Assembly (NCBI GenBank): GCA_002412925.1
Contig: DHVZ01000027.1
Location: 47,664 to 111,663 of the forward strand
Source: Anaerolineales bacterium UBA5195
GTDB taxonomy: Bacteria > Chloroflexota > Anaerolineae > Anaerolineales > Villigracilaceae
DNA: 64,000 bases
Direction of reading: 5' to 3'
Within the stretch, counting starts at the first letter, position 1; each line of letters starts with the position of its first letter. The position numbers and the translations under genes were made by a program. This document shows, in pieces, positions 24,545 to 33,300 of the stretch. The notes beneath the pieces were generated by a model, which worked only from the letters and a program-made list of their open reading frames with translations, did not search any database and was not told the DNA's origin.

Positions 24545-24561
24545 TCGCCTGTACAAGGCGA
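24545..24561 (-). terminator. Terminator of DegV gene 1
   Basis: TCGCCT (24561-24556 read on minus) pairs with AGGCGA (24550-24545) around five bases, followed on the minus strand by ATTTTTGTTTTTGG. It lies 14 bases after the DegV stop. Confidence 0.75.
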
Positions 24562-24574
24562 CTTGTAGGACGAT

Positions 24575-25426
24575 CTACATCCCTGCCATGTAGGCCAGGG
24601 CGATTGTTCCCGGCCCGACGTGTGTTCCGATGACGGGGCTGAGGTCTCCGACCAGGGTCTCTGTGGGAGCAAGCCTTTGGCTGGCCTTGTCCACGAGCGC
24701 CTGGGCATCTTCCGGTGAGTTGGCGTGGCAACCGGCCAACCGGATGGGGTTTTTCCCATCGCACTTTTCTGCCACCAACTCGATCAGGCGATCAAGGGCT
24801 TTCCCTTTGGTGCGTACCCGGTCAAGCGATTCGATCTTGCCTTTGTGCATATAAAGAATGGGTTTCATATTAAGTGCCGTTCCCACAAAGCGCGCACCAC
24901 CGCCTATCCGTCCGCCGCGGTATAAAAATTCCAGGGTATCCACCATAAAATAAACACCCGTCTTTAGGCGGGCTTGTTCAGCTACAATCTGGCATTCATC
25001 CAGGCGTGCTCCGTCCGCTGCGGCTCGGGCAGCAGCCAGGACCTGGAAACCCAGGGCCAAGGTTGTGCTTTCGCTATCGAATATTTCAACCTTGCTGCCT
25101 TTCGGAAGCAACTCGCGTGCCTGAATGGCAGATTGCATGGTTCCGGATAGTTTCGACGAGATGAAAATTCCCAAAACATCATATCCCTGGGCCAGCAGGG
25201 TGCTCATGGCATTCTGCATCGTCCCAACAGAGGGTTGGGAAGTGCTCGGCATGATTTTTGCGCTTCTAAGCCGGGTATAAAACTCTGCCGGGGTGATGGT
25301 GAGGCCATCTTCGAAGGTTTCCTCGCCCCAAATGACTGCCAGCGGCACGCTGGAAATCTCATACTTCCCCATCAGGCCTTGTGGAAGGTAGGCCGTGCTG
25401 TCTGTTAGAATTGCAACTTTTTTCAT
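24575..25426 (-). CDS. DegV-family fatty-acid-binding protein, copy 1
   Basis: A 283-residue DegV protein. It begins VAILTDSTAYLPQGL, with TSQPSVG near 62 and ISSKLSGTMQSA near 90 lining the fatty-acid carboxylate site; MVDTLEFLYRGGRIGG near 161 and IGTHVGPGTIALAYMAG at the end are also typical. In Firmicutes (FakB) these proteins present fatty acids to the kinase FakA; no FakA gene is in this window. It lies 156 bp downstream of a paralogue and has a TATAAT at 25464-25459 of its own. Confidence 0.92.
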   Translation of the reverse strand: MKKVAILTDSTAYLPQGLMGKYEISSVPLAVIWGEETFEDGLTITPAEFYTRLRSAKIMPSTSQPSVGTMQNAMSTLLAQGYDVLGIFISSKLSGTMQSAIQARELLPKGSKVEIFDSESTTLALGFQVLAAARAAADGARLDECQIVAEQARLKTGVYFMVDTLEFLYRGGRIGGGARFVGTALNMKPILYMHKGKIESLDRVRTKGKALDRLIELVAEKCDGKNPIRLAGCHANSPEDAQALVDKASQRLAPTETLVGDLSPVIGTHVGPGTIALAYMAGM

Positions 25427-25520
25427 TCGTCATCTCCTCCAGCGTAACAAGATACCACATTATAAAGCAAGACATTCAAAAGGGCCTCCAGGATTTTCCT
25501 GCCTGCCCCGCGCTTGCGGG

Positions 25521-25560
25521 GTCTTACCACAGAGATTCCCAAAGAACCAAAATGATTTGG
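25521..25560 (-). repeat. Dispersed repeat copy 2
   Basis: On the minus strand, GGTTCTTTGGGAATCTC followed by TGTGGTAAGACCCCGC. It is the best-preserved copy of the repeat also found at 24501-24540 and 40846-40885, and lies downstream of the second DegV gene. It is followed by a small CCCCGC/GCGGGG hairpin. Confidence 0.6.
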
Positions 25561-25582
25561 GAGTTTCAGGATGATTTTCAGT

Positions 25583-26437
25583 TTACATTCCAGCCATATA
25601 GGCGAGGCCCAAGGTGCCGGGGCCGGTGTGTGTGCCTACAACCGGGCTGACACTGGTAAAAATGACTTCTGCGGCGTTAACATGCCTGGCTGCCTGGTCG
25701 AGCAGAACTTTGGCTTCGTCAGCCGCATTCGCGTGGACGGCAGCCAACCGAATCGGGCTTTTGCCCGCGGTCTGTTCCGCAATGATGTTGATCAGCCGCT
25801 CCACAGCCTTGCCTTTTGTACGAATGCGTTCCAAGGCCTCCACCCTGCCATTCTGCAGCGCCAGGATGGGTTTTAGGTTCAGTGCTGTTCCTAGGAAGCG
25901 TTGCGCACCACCGATTCGCCCGCCGCGATGAAGGAATTCCAAGGTGTCCACAACAAAGTAGATACCTGTGCAGCTGCGCGCTTTTTCAATTACAGCTTTG
26001 CAATCATCCAGCGAAGCTCCCTCGGCAGCTGCCCGCGCCACCGCCAAGACCTGGAAACCCATTGCCATGGCCGTGGAATTGCTGTCAATGATCTCTACTT
26101 TTTCTTTGCCTTTTACCAGCCCTTCGCGTCCTTGAATGGCAGATTGGAGCGTACCAGAGAGTTTGGATGAGATGAATAATCCAAGGATTTGGTAATCCTG
26201 CTCCAATAAATCACAAAAGGTTTTGTGCATGTCCACAACCGAGACTTGGGAAGTGGTGGGCATGGTTTTCGATGTTTTCAGGCGCGCGTAGAACTCATCA
26301 GGTTGGATATCGATCCCATCCCTGTAGGTTTGGTCGCCCCAAACAAGCACCTGAGGTGTGACCGCGATTCCGTATTGTTCCAGGTATTCCTTGGGGAGAT
26401 AGGCTGTACTGTCGGTAACGACTGCGATTTTTGACAC
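25583..26437 (-). CDS. DegV-family fatty-acid-binding protein, copy 2
   Basis: A 284-residue paralogue of the preceding DegV gene with the same landmarks: VTDSTAYLPKEYLEQYGI, TSQVSVVD, ISSKLSGTLQSAIQGRE, VVDTLEFLHRGGRIGG and VGTHTGPGTLGLAYMAG. The two differ mainly in surface positions, as expected of an old tandem duplication. Different FakB-like copies often prefer saturated versus unsaturated acyl chains, so the pair may have divided specificity (inference). Confidence 0.92.
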   Translation of the reverse strand: MSKIAVVTDSTAYLPKEYLEQYGIAVTPQVLVWGDQTYRDGIDIQPDEFYARLKTSKTMPTTSQVSVVDMHKTFCDLLEQDYQILGLFISSKLSGTLQSAIQGREGLVKGKEKVEIIDSNSTAMAMGFQVLAVARAAAEGASLDDCKAVIEKARSCTGIYFVVDTLEFLHRGGRIGGAQRFLGTALNLKPILALQNGRVEALERIRTKGKAVERLINIIAEQTAGKSPIRLAAVHANAADEAKVLLDQAARHVNAAEVIFTSVSPVVGTHTGPGTLGLAYMAGM

Positions 26438-26653
26438 GATTTCCTCCTGTTTACTTTGTCACTTCTCAGGCTCTTTATCGATAAAACAGTAAAAACTATA
26501 ACCCGCCCCCATTTTTTTCGTTACGGAGGCAATAGATTGGGGCATGCAAAATTGTGCCGGGCGTAGGAGGAAAAGGGTTGGCGTATAACCGACATTTTTG
26601 CAAGTTGGAACAACAGACTGAAAGTAGGTCTGGCCCCGCAAATACAAGCTTTT

Positions 26654-26668
26654 TTGACATGGTATAAT
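26654..26668 (+). promoter_or_regulatory. Promoter upstream of mreB
   Basis: TATAAT at 26663-26668, about 50 bases before mreB. A TTGACA at 26654-26659 is only three bases from it and so cannot be its -35; it could belong to an overlapping start site. The gap 26438-26716 shows no other recognisable feature beyond weak inverted repeats. Confidence 0.5.
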
Positions 26669-26716
26669 ATTTTGACGCATTTTTAGCAATCATCGCTTTT
26701 CATTGAGGAGTGCACT

Positions 26717-27787
26717 TTGGCTTTTAATCCCATCAACTGGCTCCTGGGCCTGTTTTCGTTGGACATCGGCATTGACCTGGGCACGGCGAATACGCTGGTC
26801 TACGTCAAGAATAAAGGCATCGTTATCAATGAGCCTTCCTGGGTGACCATTGAAAAACGATCCCGCGAACCTTTGGCGGTAGGCCAAAAAGCCAAAGAGA
26901 TGATGGGGCGCACTGCCGGGAGCATTGTTGCCGTCCGACCGGTGCGCGATGGTGTGATTTCCGAGTTTGATGTAACCCAGGTTATGTTGACCTATTTTAT
27001 CGGGCAGGTGCATGAGCAAAGCGTCGTACCCTTGCCCCGCCCTCGGGTGGTGATCGGCATTCCCGCCGGGGTGACGGAAGTGGAAAAACGCGCTGTCTAT
27101 GATGCGGCCATGTCTGCCGGGGCGCGCGAAGCTTTTCTGATCGAAGAACCGATTGCCGCGGCACTGGGCGCTGGTCTACCCGTCAGCGAAGTGAAAGGCT
27201 CCATGGTTGTTGATATTGGCGGCGGAACGACGGAAGTCGCCGTGATGTCGATGGGCGGGGTGGTCGTCTCTCGTTCTTTGCGTGTAGCGGGAGACGAAAT
27301 GGATCAGGATGTCGTTCAGTACATCCGTAATAAGTACAATTTATTAATCGGGGAAGGCGTCGCTGAACAGGTCAAGGTCAAGATCGGTTCGGCATACCCT
27401 CTCCCGCAAGAAAAAACCATGGAAGTCCGTGGGCGGAACCTGGTCAATGGCCTGCCGGAATCGATAGAGGTTTCTTCAGTGGAAGTGCGCGACGCGCTTT
27501 CTGGTTCGGTGCAGGTGATTGTGGACACCATTCGAGATGCCCTGGATGAAGTGCCTCCAGAAGTGATTGCCGACTTAATGGATACCGGGATTTGCCTTGC
27601 GGGTGGGGGGGCGCTTCTCCAAGGGTTGGCCGACCGCCTGGCGGACGAATTGAATCTGCGCGTCTGGCAGGCCGAGGATCCTCTCACCTGTGTTGCGCGC
27701 GGGACAGGTGTTATTTTGAGCGATTTCGAGAACATGCGCCATTACCTGGTCGGATTAGAGCGCGGCTCCACACGTCATCGAGCCTGA
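26717..27787 (+). CDS. mreB: Rod-shape actin homologue MreB
   Basis: A 356-residue bacterial actin. The phosphate-1 motif is DIGIDLGTANTLVYVKNKGIV, phosphate-2 is VVDIGGGTTEVAVMS, and the adenosine motif is GICLAGGGALLQGLADRL. It polymerises under the membrane and guides peptidoglycan synthesis along the cell wall. The start is a TTG at 26717 preceded by GAGGAG. It opens a run of eight co-directional shape and division genes. Confidence 0.96.
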   Translation: MAFNPINWLLGLFSLDIGIDLGTANTLVYVKNKGIVINEPSWVTIEKRSREPLAVGQKAKEMMGRTAGSIVAVRPVRDGVISEFDVTQVMLTYFIGQVHEQSVVPLPRPRVVIGIPAGVTEVEKRAVYDAAMSAGAREAFLIEEPIAAALGAGLPVSEVKGSMVVDIGGGTTEVAVMSMGGVVVSRSLRVAGDEMDQDVVQYIRNKYNLLIGEGVAEQVKVKIGSAYPLPQEKTMEVRGRNLVNGLPESIEVSSVEVRDALSGSVQVIVDTIRDALDEVPPEVIADLMDTGICLAGGGALLQGLADRLADELNLRVWQAEDPLTCVARGTGVILSDFENMRHYLVGLERGSTRHRA

Positions 27788-27835
27788 ACCACAGCCAGCC
27801 GCGTTATGCGGCTATCGGGTCTGTGATATTCTGAC

Positions 27836-28675
27836 ATGAAAGATTTCTTTTCCCATTCAGTCCAAACAACCATACTTTTCCTGCTGGTGGCCGGTATCCT
27901 GGCGTTGGCACTGAGCGGCTCCCTCGGTTTTATTTCAGATAATTTTAATGCGTGGCTTGTTTCAGCCCAATCCTGGGTGTCTACGCGGTTTGTTGTCATA
28001 CAGGATTTTCTGACAGTTCCGCGTGATGTGGTGGCGCTGCGCCAGCGAAATGCTGAACTTGAAGCAGAGGTGGCTCGTTTGCAGGCGCAGGTTGTGACGT
28101 TGCAAAACAGCGTTTCAGAAGCGGATGCGTTGGCAGCGCTGGTCAATTTTTCCCGTTCTAATCCTGAAAGCTCCTATACAGCCGCTTCGGTGATCGGACG
28201 TGACCCCAGCCCATTCTTGCGGTATATCATTATTGACAAAGGCTCCACCAATGGCCTGTTGAGAGGGATGCCGGTGGTCACAGATCAAGGCCTGGTTGGC
28301 AGGGTGGATGCGGTTATCAGTAGCGCTGCGCGAGTCCAATTGATTACAGATCCATCTTCGGCGGTAAATATCCGTCTCGAAAACGCAGAAAAGGAAGCGA
28401 TCCTCACCGGGACAATTGCTGGCGATTTAACTTTGGATCTTGTTCCGCAGGATGTTGTTCTGGCGGCAGGCGATTTGGTGCTCACTTCAGGGTTGGGGGG
28501 TGGCTTCCCGCCCGATCTGATTGTTGGGCAGGTGCTTAATGTCCGTAAGCAGGACGCCGATCTGTTTCAGCAGGCAATTGTCCAACCGGTTGTGGATTTC
28601 ACCCAGCTAAAGATCGTGCTGGTGATCACAGATTTCCGCCCGGTCGATATTGCCCCGCTTGTCCCCGTTCCCTGA
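27836..28675 (+). CDS. mreC: Cell-shape protein MreC
   Basis: A 279-residue protein with one N-terminal membrane helix (TTILFLLVAGILALALSGSLG), a coiled coil at about 65-100 (LRQRNAELEAEVARLQAQVVTLQ) and the extracytoplasmic double beta-barrel domain (GRDPSPFLRYIIIDKGSTNGLLRGMPVVTDQGLVGRV). It links MreB filaments to PBP2. Two bases separate it from mreD. Confidence 0.94.
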   Translation: MKDFFSHSVQTTILFLLVAGILALALSGSLGFISDNFNAWLVSAQSWVSTRFVVIQDFLTVPRDVVALRQRNAELEAEVARLQAQVVTLQNSVSEADALAALVNFSRSNPESSYTAASVIGRDPSPFLRYIIIDKGSTNGLLRGMPVVTDQGLVGRVDAVISSAARVQLITDPSSAVNIRLENAEKEAILTGTIAGDLTLDLVPQDVVLAAGDLVLTSGLGGGFPPDLIVGQVLNVRKQDADLFQQAIVQPVVDFTQLKIVLVITDFRPVDIAPLVPVP

Positions 28676-28676
28676 T

Positions 28677-29177
28677 ATGAAAAATCTTATCGGAATCCCG
28701 GTCTTGGCCCTGGCATTTATGCTACAGACGGCCGTTATCAGCCGCATTTCACTTCTCTCTGGCGCAGCGGACCTGGTTTTGTTGATTCTTGTTGCCTGGG
28801 CATTACAAGAACAGGTACAGTCATCCTGGCAATGGGCTGCCTTGGCCGGGTTGATGGCTACCTTTATCTCGGGCTTGCCGCCTTTTACCTTGCTGGTGGC
28901 TTACTTGTTAGCTGTTGGGTTAGCCCGTTACGTTCTCCGCCAAATCTGGCAGACGCCCATCCTGGCGCTGTTCAGCGTCACGTTTTTTTCAACCCTGATT
29001 TTGCATCTCGTCACTTACCTGGCACTTCTGCTTCGAGGCACATCGACTACTTTTGGCGATATTCTGGCTTTGATCACCTTGCCCAGCATCTTCCTAAACT
29101 TACTACTGGCGCTCCCCGTGCATTCCCTTATTCGTGATCTCGCATTGTGGGTCTACCCAGTGGAGGATATGATATGA
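28677..29177 (+). CDS. mreD: Cell-shape protein MreD
   Basis: A 166-residue integral membrane protein with about five helices and little conserved motif content, recognised by size, hydrophobicity and position between mreC and mrdA. Its stop codon overlaps the mrdA start (ATGA), a sign of translational coupling. Confidence 0.85.
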   Translation: MKNLIGIPVLALAFMLQTAVISRISLLSGAADLVLLILVAWALQEQVQSSWQWAALAGLMATFISGLPPFTLLVAYLLAVGLARYVLRQIWQTPILALFSVTFFSTLILHLVTYLALLLRGTSTTFGDILALITLPSIFLNLLLALPVHSLIRDLALWVYPVEDMI

Positions 29178-31477
29178 CTTCCCCATCTGTTCCCCAAGTG
29201 GCAATTCAACCCTGGCGTGCCCTGGTTTTTTATATAGTCCTCGCGCTCGTGGTTTTCATTCTGGTTGCACAATTATTGAATTTGCAGGTCTTCCAATATG
29301 AAATTAACCAGGCGAAGGCAGATGATAACCGGACTCGTGAGATCAGCGTTCCGCCGTCACGTGGCATTATCTATGACCGGAATGGGTATATCCTGGCGCG
29401 CAACGTGGCTTCCTACAATGTGGTCATCACCCCGGCCAATTTACCCAACGACCTGGCTGATATTCAACAAGTCTACCGCGAGCTTTCCGCGCTGATTGGC
29501 GTACCGGTCAACAGTGGCACGCTTGAGGATGCCAAACTTGTTTCTCCCTGTGTACCTGGTCCGGGGATTGCCCAGTGGGTTGAGCTACAAGATACCAATG
29601 CTCCTTACAGCCCGGTCAAGATTCAATGCAATATCGGCGAGGAAAAGGCGCGCGTCATCCGCGAAAAAGCCATGGATTGGAAGGGGGTCAGCGTGGAAAT
29701 CGAACCGATCCGGGATTATCCCACCGGATCCTTGACCTCCGACGTGATCGGATTTCTTGGTCCCATCCCTGCCCGCGACGAACAGCTTTACCGCAGCCAG
29801 GGTTTTTTGCCCAACCGCGACAAGGTGGGTTATTCGGGTGTCGAGGCCTATTTCCAGGATATTCTGGCCGGGAAACCGGGTACGCGCGTGGTGGAACGTG
29901 ATGTGGCTGGACAGGAACTGCGAAACCTGGAACCGCCCGTTCCGCCCGTTTCGGGTGATAATCTTGTGCTGACAATCGATACACGCCTGCAAAAGGCCGC
30001 TGAAGCTGCACTGGTGGGAGAAATCGACTTGTGGAATGCCTACTATGGCCGTGTTCGCATTTCCAGCGGGGCGTTAATTGCCATGAATCCGAAAACAGGC
30101 GAAATCCTGGCGATGGTTTCTTATCCGTCTTATGAAAACAACCGTTTCGCGCGCATTATCCCGGCTTATTATTACAACCAGTTGGCAGAAGATCCTCGCA
30201 AGCCATTACTAAACCATGCTGTCAGTGATGAGTACCCGCCTGGCTCGGTCTTCAAGCTGTCAGCGGCAACTGGCGCGCTAAACGAAGGTATCGTCACCCT
30301 GAGTCAGATCATTGAAGCGCCGGGCCAGCTTGTATTGACCGAGTCTTTTTCACCCAACGATCCAGGCCGTGAGCGCCCCTTTGTAGACTGGAATGAAGAG
30401 GGTTTTGGCACCATCGATTTCTTGCACTGCATTGCTTATTCCAGTAATGTCTGTTTCTATAAGCTTGGCGGTGGCTACAAGGAGGAAATCAAGCAAGGCT
30501 TGGGGGTTGAGCGCCTGCGGGAATATGCGCGCGCCCTGGGCTATGACGAGAAAACAAATGTCGAATTGCTGGGCGAGGCAAAAGGGTTGATTCCTTCCCC
30601 GCAATGGAAACGTATCAATCGAGGAGAAAACTGGTCCACTGGCGATACGTATATTGCGACGGTGGGGCAGGGTTATGTCTTATCCACCCCGCTCCAGGTA
30701 CTCATGTCTGCTGCGACGATTGCCAATGACGGCAAGCATATCCAACCGACGTTGGTGCGTGAAATCACCGACAGCAATGGCAAGCCGCTGTCCTTTTGGC
30801 GCGATAATGATGGTGACCTCTACCAACAGTGTGCCGGTTCGGATCTGGCTGGGAAATCAATAAACGGCTGGTGCGACACTGGTTACAATATTACCAATAA
30901 AGTCATCTACAACATTTGCCAACAGCCAAACGAGGATGATGAAAAGATCACTGGCTGGTGCGGAACTGACCAAAATGGAGCCTCCATTTTTAAGCCAGGC
31001 GCCTGGCAGCTTTCACCTCATCAGGGCGGGCACGTGAAGTGGGATATCACCAAAGCCAATTTGATTGCTGATTATCAATGCGATGGCCCTTACTGCACCC
31101 CTACAGGTTTAAAAAAATCGGTTAAGCCGGAAGTGGTCGCGAAAATCAAAGAAGGGATGCGCCTGGCAGTGACGGATCCGACCGGCACCCTGTATAAAAT
31201 CTTCAAAGACTTTCCATTGGCCGTGGCGGGAAAGACCGGCACTGCAGAGTATTGCGATAACGTTGCGCAAGCTCAAAATCTCTGCCAGTTCGGTTCTTGG
31301 CCTACCCATTCATGGACCACGGTTTTTGCTCCCTATGACGATCCAGAGATCGTTGTCGTGGCGTTTGCTTATAACGGCGGCGAAGGCGCCAGTGTCGCGG
31401 GTCCGATGGTCAGGCTGATGATGAATGCCTATTTCGAATTCAAGGCGATTGATGCAGCCCAGGGTGTTACCCCGTAG
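29174..31477 (+). CDS. mrdA: Penicillin-binding protein 2 (elongation transpeptidase) with Cys-rich insert
   Basis: A 767-residue class B PBP: membrane helix at about 17-40, a pedestal domain with PPSRGIIYDRNG, then the transpeptidase with S358-V-F-K361, S423-S-N425 and K687-T-G689. It crosslinks the lateral wall outside the membrane. Between the SxN and KTG motifs, about residues 550-645 hold an insert with six cysteines and a repeated GWC motif (NGWCDTG, TGWCGTD) that I do not know from model PBP2s; more cysteines occur near the active site. The ATG overlaps mreD and has GGAGG upstream. Confidence 0.93.
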   Translation: MTSPSVPQVAIQPWRALVFYIVLALVVFILVAQLLNLQVFQYEINQAKADDNRTREISVPPSRGIIYDRNGYILARNVASYNVVITPANLPNDLADIQQVYRELSALIGVPVNSGTLEDAKLVSPCVPGPGIAQWVELQDTNAPYSPVKIQCNIGEEKARVIREKAMDWKGVSVEIEPIRDYPTGSLTSDVIGFLGPIPARDEQLYRSQGFLPNRDKVGYSGVEAYFQDILAGKPGTRVVERDVAGQELRNLEPPVPPVSGDNLVLTIDTRLQKAAEAALVGEIDLWNAYYGRVRISSGALIAMNPKTGEILAMVSYPSYENNRFARIIPAYYYNQLAEDPRKPLLNHAVSDEYPPGSVFKLSAATGALNEGIVTLSQIIEAPGQLVLTESFSPNDPGRERPFVDWNEEGFGTIDFLHCIAYSSNVCFYKLGGGYKEEIKQGLGVERLREYARALGYDEKTNVELLGEAKGLIPSPQWKRINRGENWSTGDTYIATVGQGYVLSTPLQVLMSAATIANDGKHIQPTLVREITDSNGKPLSFWRDNDGDLYQQCAGSDLAGKSINGWCDTGYNITNKVIYNICQQPNEDDEKITGWCGTDQNGASIFKPGAWQLSPHQGGHVKWDITKANLIADYQCDGPYCTPTGLKKSVKPEVVAKIKEGMRLAVTDPTGTLYKIFKDFPLAVAGKTGTAEYCDNVAQAQNLCQFGSWPTHSWTTVFAPYDDPEIVVVAFAYNGGEGASVAGPMVRLMMNAYFEFKAIDAAQGVTP

Positions 31478-31482
31478 CTGTG

Positions 31483-31491
31483 TGCTATAAT
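31483..31491 (+). promoter_or_regulatory. Extended -10 promoter before minC
   Basis: TGC-TATAAT, an extended -10, just after the mrdA stop. The expected start is near 31498, leaving about ten bases before the minC ATG with no ribosome-binding site. Confidence 0.55.
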
Positions 31492-31507
31492 TTTGAATTA
31501 CAAAATT

Positions 31508-32182
31508 ATGAGCGATTCGTCACTTGTGCAAATCAAAGGAATTCGTGATGGCCTGCTGGTCTCACTCGGCGATGCTGGTTGGCCTGTGATTCATCGGGCT
31601 TTGCTCGAACGCATCGAGCAGCAGCCGGCTTTTTTTCAAGGTGCTCGCCTTGCTTTGGATGTAGGCAACCAGGCCCTAAAGTCAGCCGAATTGACTGTAT
31701 TGCGCGACCAGCTCTCAGAGCGCGGCATCATGCTCTGGGCGGTGGTCAGCAATTCACCGCTCACCGAGAACACTGCCCAATTGCTTGGCCTGGCAACCCG
31801 TATCCATAAGGCGGCGCGCCCGCAGGAATTGCAGACCGCCAAAGGGATAGATGATGAAACGGCTCTATGGGTCAATAAGACCCTTCGTTCTGGAACTCGG
31901 ATCGAATTTGCAGGTCATATTGTTGTCTTTGGCGATGTTAATCCAGGCGCGGAAGTGATCGCCGGTGGGAGTGTCATCATCTGGGGACGTTTGCGGGGGG
32001 TGGTGCATGCCGGGGCGCAGGGAAACCGCCAGGCGGTAGTTTGTGCCCTCGATTTGTCTCCCACCCAATTGCGCGTTGCCGAAGAAATCGCAGTGGCTCC
32101 CGAGCGCAGCAGTAAGCCTCAGCCCGAAATCGTACGGATTAAAGACGGCCAGTTGCAGGCAGAACCATGGACTTCAGGATAG
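31508..32182 (+). CDS. minC: Septum-site inhibitor MinC
   Basis: A 224-residue MinC. The N-terminal domain (VQIKGIRDGLLVSLGD; FFQGARLALDVGNQALKSAEL) is followed by the C-terminal beta-helix (VFGDVNPGAEVIAGGSVIIWGRLRGVVHAGAQGN) that binds MinD and FtsZ. It blocks Z-ring assembly away from mid-cell. The ATG at 31508 is preferred over an upstream TTG. It is separately promoted but runs straight into minD. Confidence 0.93.
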   Translation: MSDSSLVQIKGIRDGLLVSLGDAGWPVIHRALLERIEQQPAFFQGARLALDVGNQALKSAELTVLRDQLSERGIMLWAVVSNSPLTENTAQLLGLATRIHKAARPQELQTAKGIDDETALWVNKTLRSGTRIEFAGHIVVFGDVNPGAEVIAGGSVIIWGRLRGVVHAGAQGNRQAVVCALDLSPTQLRVAEEIAVAPERSSKPQPEIVRIKDGQLQAEPWTSG

Positions 32183-32195
32183 TGTGGAGTAGAAG

Positions 32196-32990
32196 ATGAC
32201 CGCAAAAGTGATCACTGTGACATCTGGCAAAGGAGGGGTGGGGAAAACCACCACCGTTGCCAACATTGCTGTAGCTCTTGCTGCAAGCGGGAAGAAAGTT
32301 GTCTGCATCGACGGCGATATTGGTTTGCGCAACCTGGATGTGATTATGGGGCTCGAGAACCGCATTGTCTACGATATTGTGGATATCATCGAGGGCCGCT
32401 GCCGCACCCGGCAGGCCATGATTCGCGATAAGCGCCTGCCCGAGCTATTCCTCATCCCGGCAGCCCAGACACGGGACAAGAATGCGGTTTCACCGAGCGA
32501 TATGGTGCGTTTGTGTGACGAGCTGCGCCCCGAACTTGACTGGATCCTGATCGACTCTCCCGCCGGAATTGAACGCGGCTTCCGAAATTCGATTGCCGCG
32601 GCTGACGGGGTGCTGATCGTCACCAACCCCGAGATGTCAGCTGTGCGCGATGCTGACCGCGTCGTTGGCCTGCTTGAAGCCGAAGAAAAGGCGGCCCCGT
32701 CGCTGGTGATCAATCGCTTGAATCCGGTCATGGTGAAACGCGGCGACATGCTCTCGGTGGATGATGTCTATGACCTCCTGCGCATTGACGTGATCGGGAT
32801 TGTGCCGGAGGACGAAAATGTCATCGTGGCTTCGAACAGGGGAACTCCTCTGGCGATGGACGCGAAAAGCAGGGCTGGACAGGCATTCAGGAACATTGCG
32901 CGCCGCCTGGAAGGGGATACAGTACCCTTCATGGAATTGGAGTCGCATGGTTTATGGGATCGCATCAGCAAGATGGCTGGGAGGAAGTAG
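32196..32990 (+). CDS. minD: Septum-site ATPase MinD
   Basis: A 264-residue deviant-Walker ATPase: SGKGGVGKTTTVANI at about 10-24, DGDIGLRNLDVIMGLENR and DSPAGIERGFRN. The C-terminal amphipathic helix (about 245-262, GLWDRISKMAG) should attach the ATP form to the membrane. It recruits MinC and is released by MinE. One base separates it from minE. Confidence 0.96.
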   Translation: MTAKVITVTSGKGGVGKTTTVANIAVALAASGKKVVCIDGDIGLRNLDVIMGLENRIVYDIVDIIEGRCRTRQAMIRDKRLPELFLIPAAQTRDKNAVSPSDMVRLCDELRPELDWILIDSPAGIERGFRNSIAAADGVLIVTNPEMSAVRDADRVVGLLEAEEKAAPSLVINRLNPVMVKRGDMLSVDDVYDLLRIDVIGIVPEDENVIVASNRGTPLAMDAKSRAGQAFRNIARRLEGDTVPFMELESHGLWDRISKMAGRK

Positions 32991-32991
32991 C

Positions 32992-33252
32992 ATGAACTTC
33001 TTCGAGCGCCTCACCGGAAAAAAGAGCGCGAAAAATGCCAAAGAGCGGCTTCAACTCGTGCTCATCCATGACCGCACTGACCTGACTCCTGCCATCCTGG
33101 AAGCCTTGAAGGATGATTTGATTGCGGCGATCTCCAGGCATGTCGAGATTGATCCTTCCAGCGTGCATATCGACGTGGAACGCGAGGGCCGCGCCCAGCG
33201 GCTGATCGCGGATATCCCCTTGCGTGGAACTTCGCGCCGCCGAACAGGGTAA
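32992..33252 (+). CDS. minE: Topological specificity factor MinE
   Basis: An 86-residue MinE with the N-terminal membrane-targeting and MinD-binding part (MNFFERLTGKKSAKNAKERL, LVLIHDRTDLTPAILEALKDD) and a C-terminal dimerisation part (ISRHVEIDPSSVHIDVEREG). A full MinCDE set implies pole-to-pole oscillation. The start is fixed by GGAGG ahead of 32992. Confidence 0.92.
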   Translation: MNFFERLTGKKSAKNAKERLQLVLIHDRTDLTPAILEALKDDLIAAISRHVEIDPSSVHIDVEREGRAQRLIADIPLRGTSRRRTG

Positions 33253-33300
33253 GAGCAACCTCGCGGCGTTTCCATTGTGCGCCGCACGGAAAATACAAAA

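Noticed and set aside
26654..26668. TTGACA and TATAAT as one mreB promoter
   Set aside because: Only three bases separate them, far less than the 16-18 needed; they cannot be one promoter.
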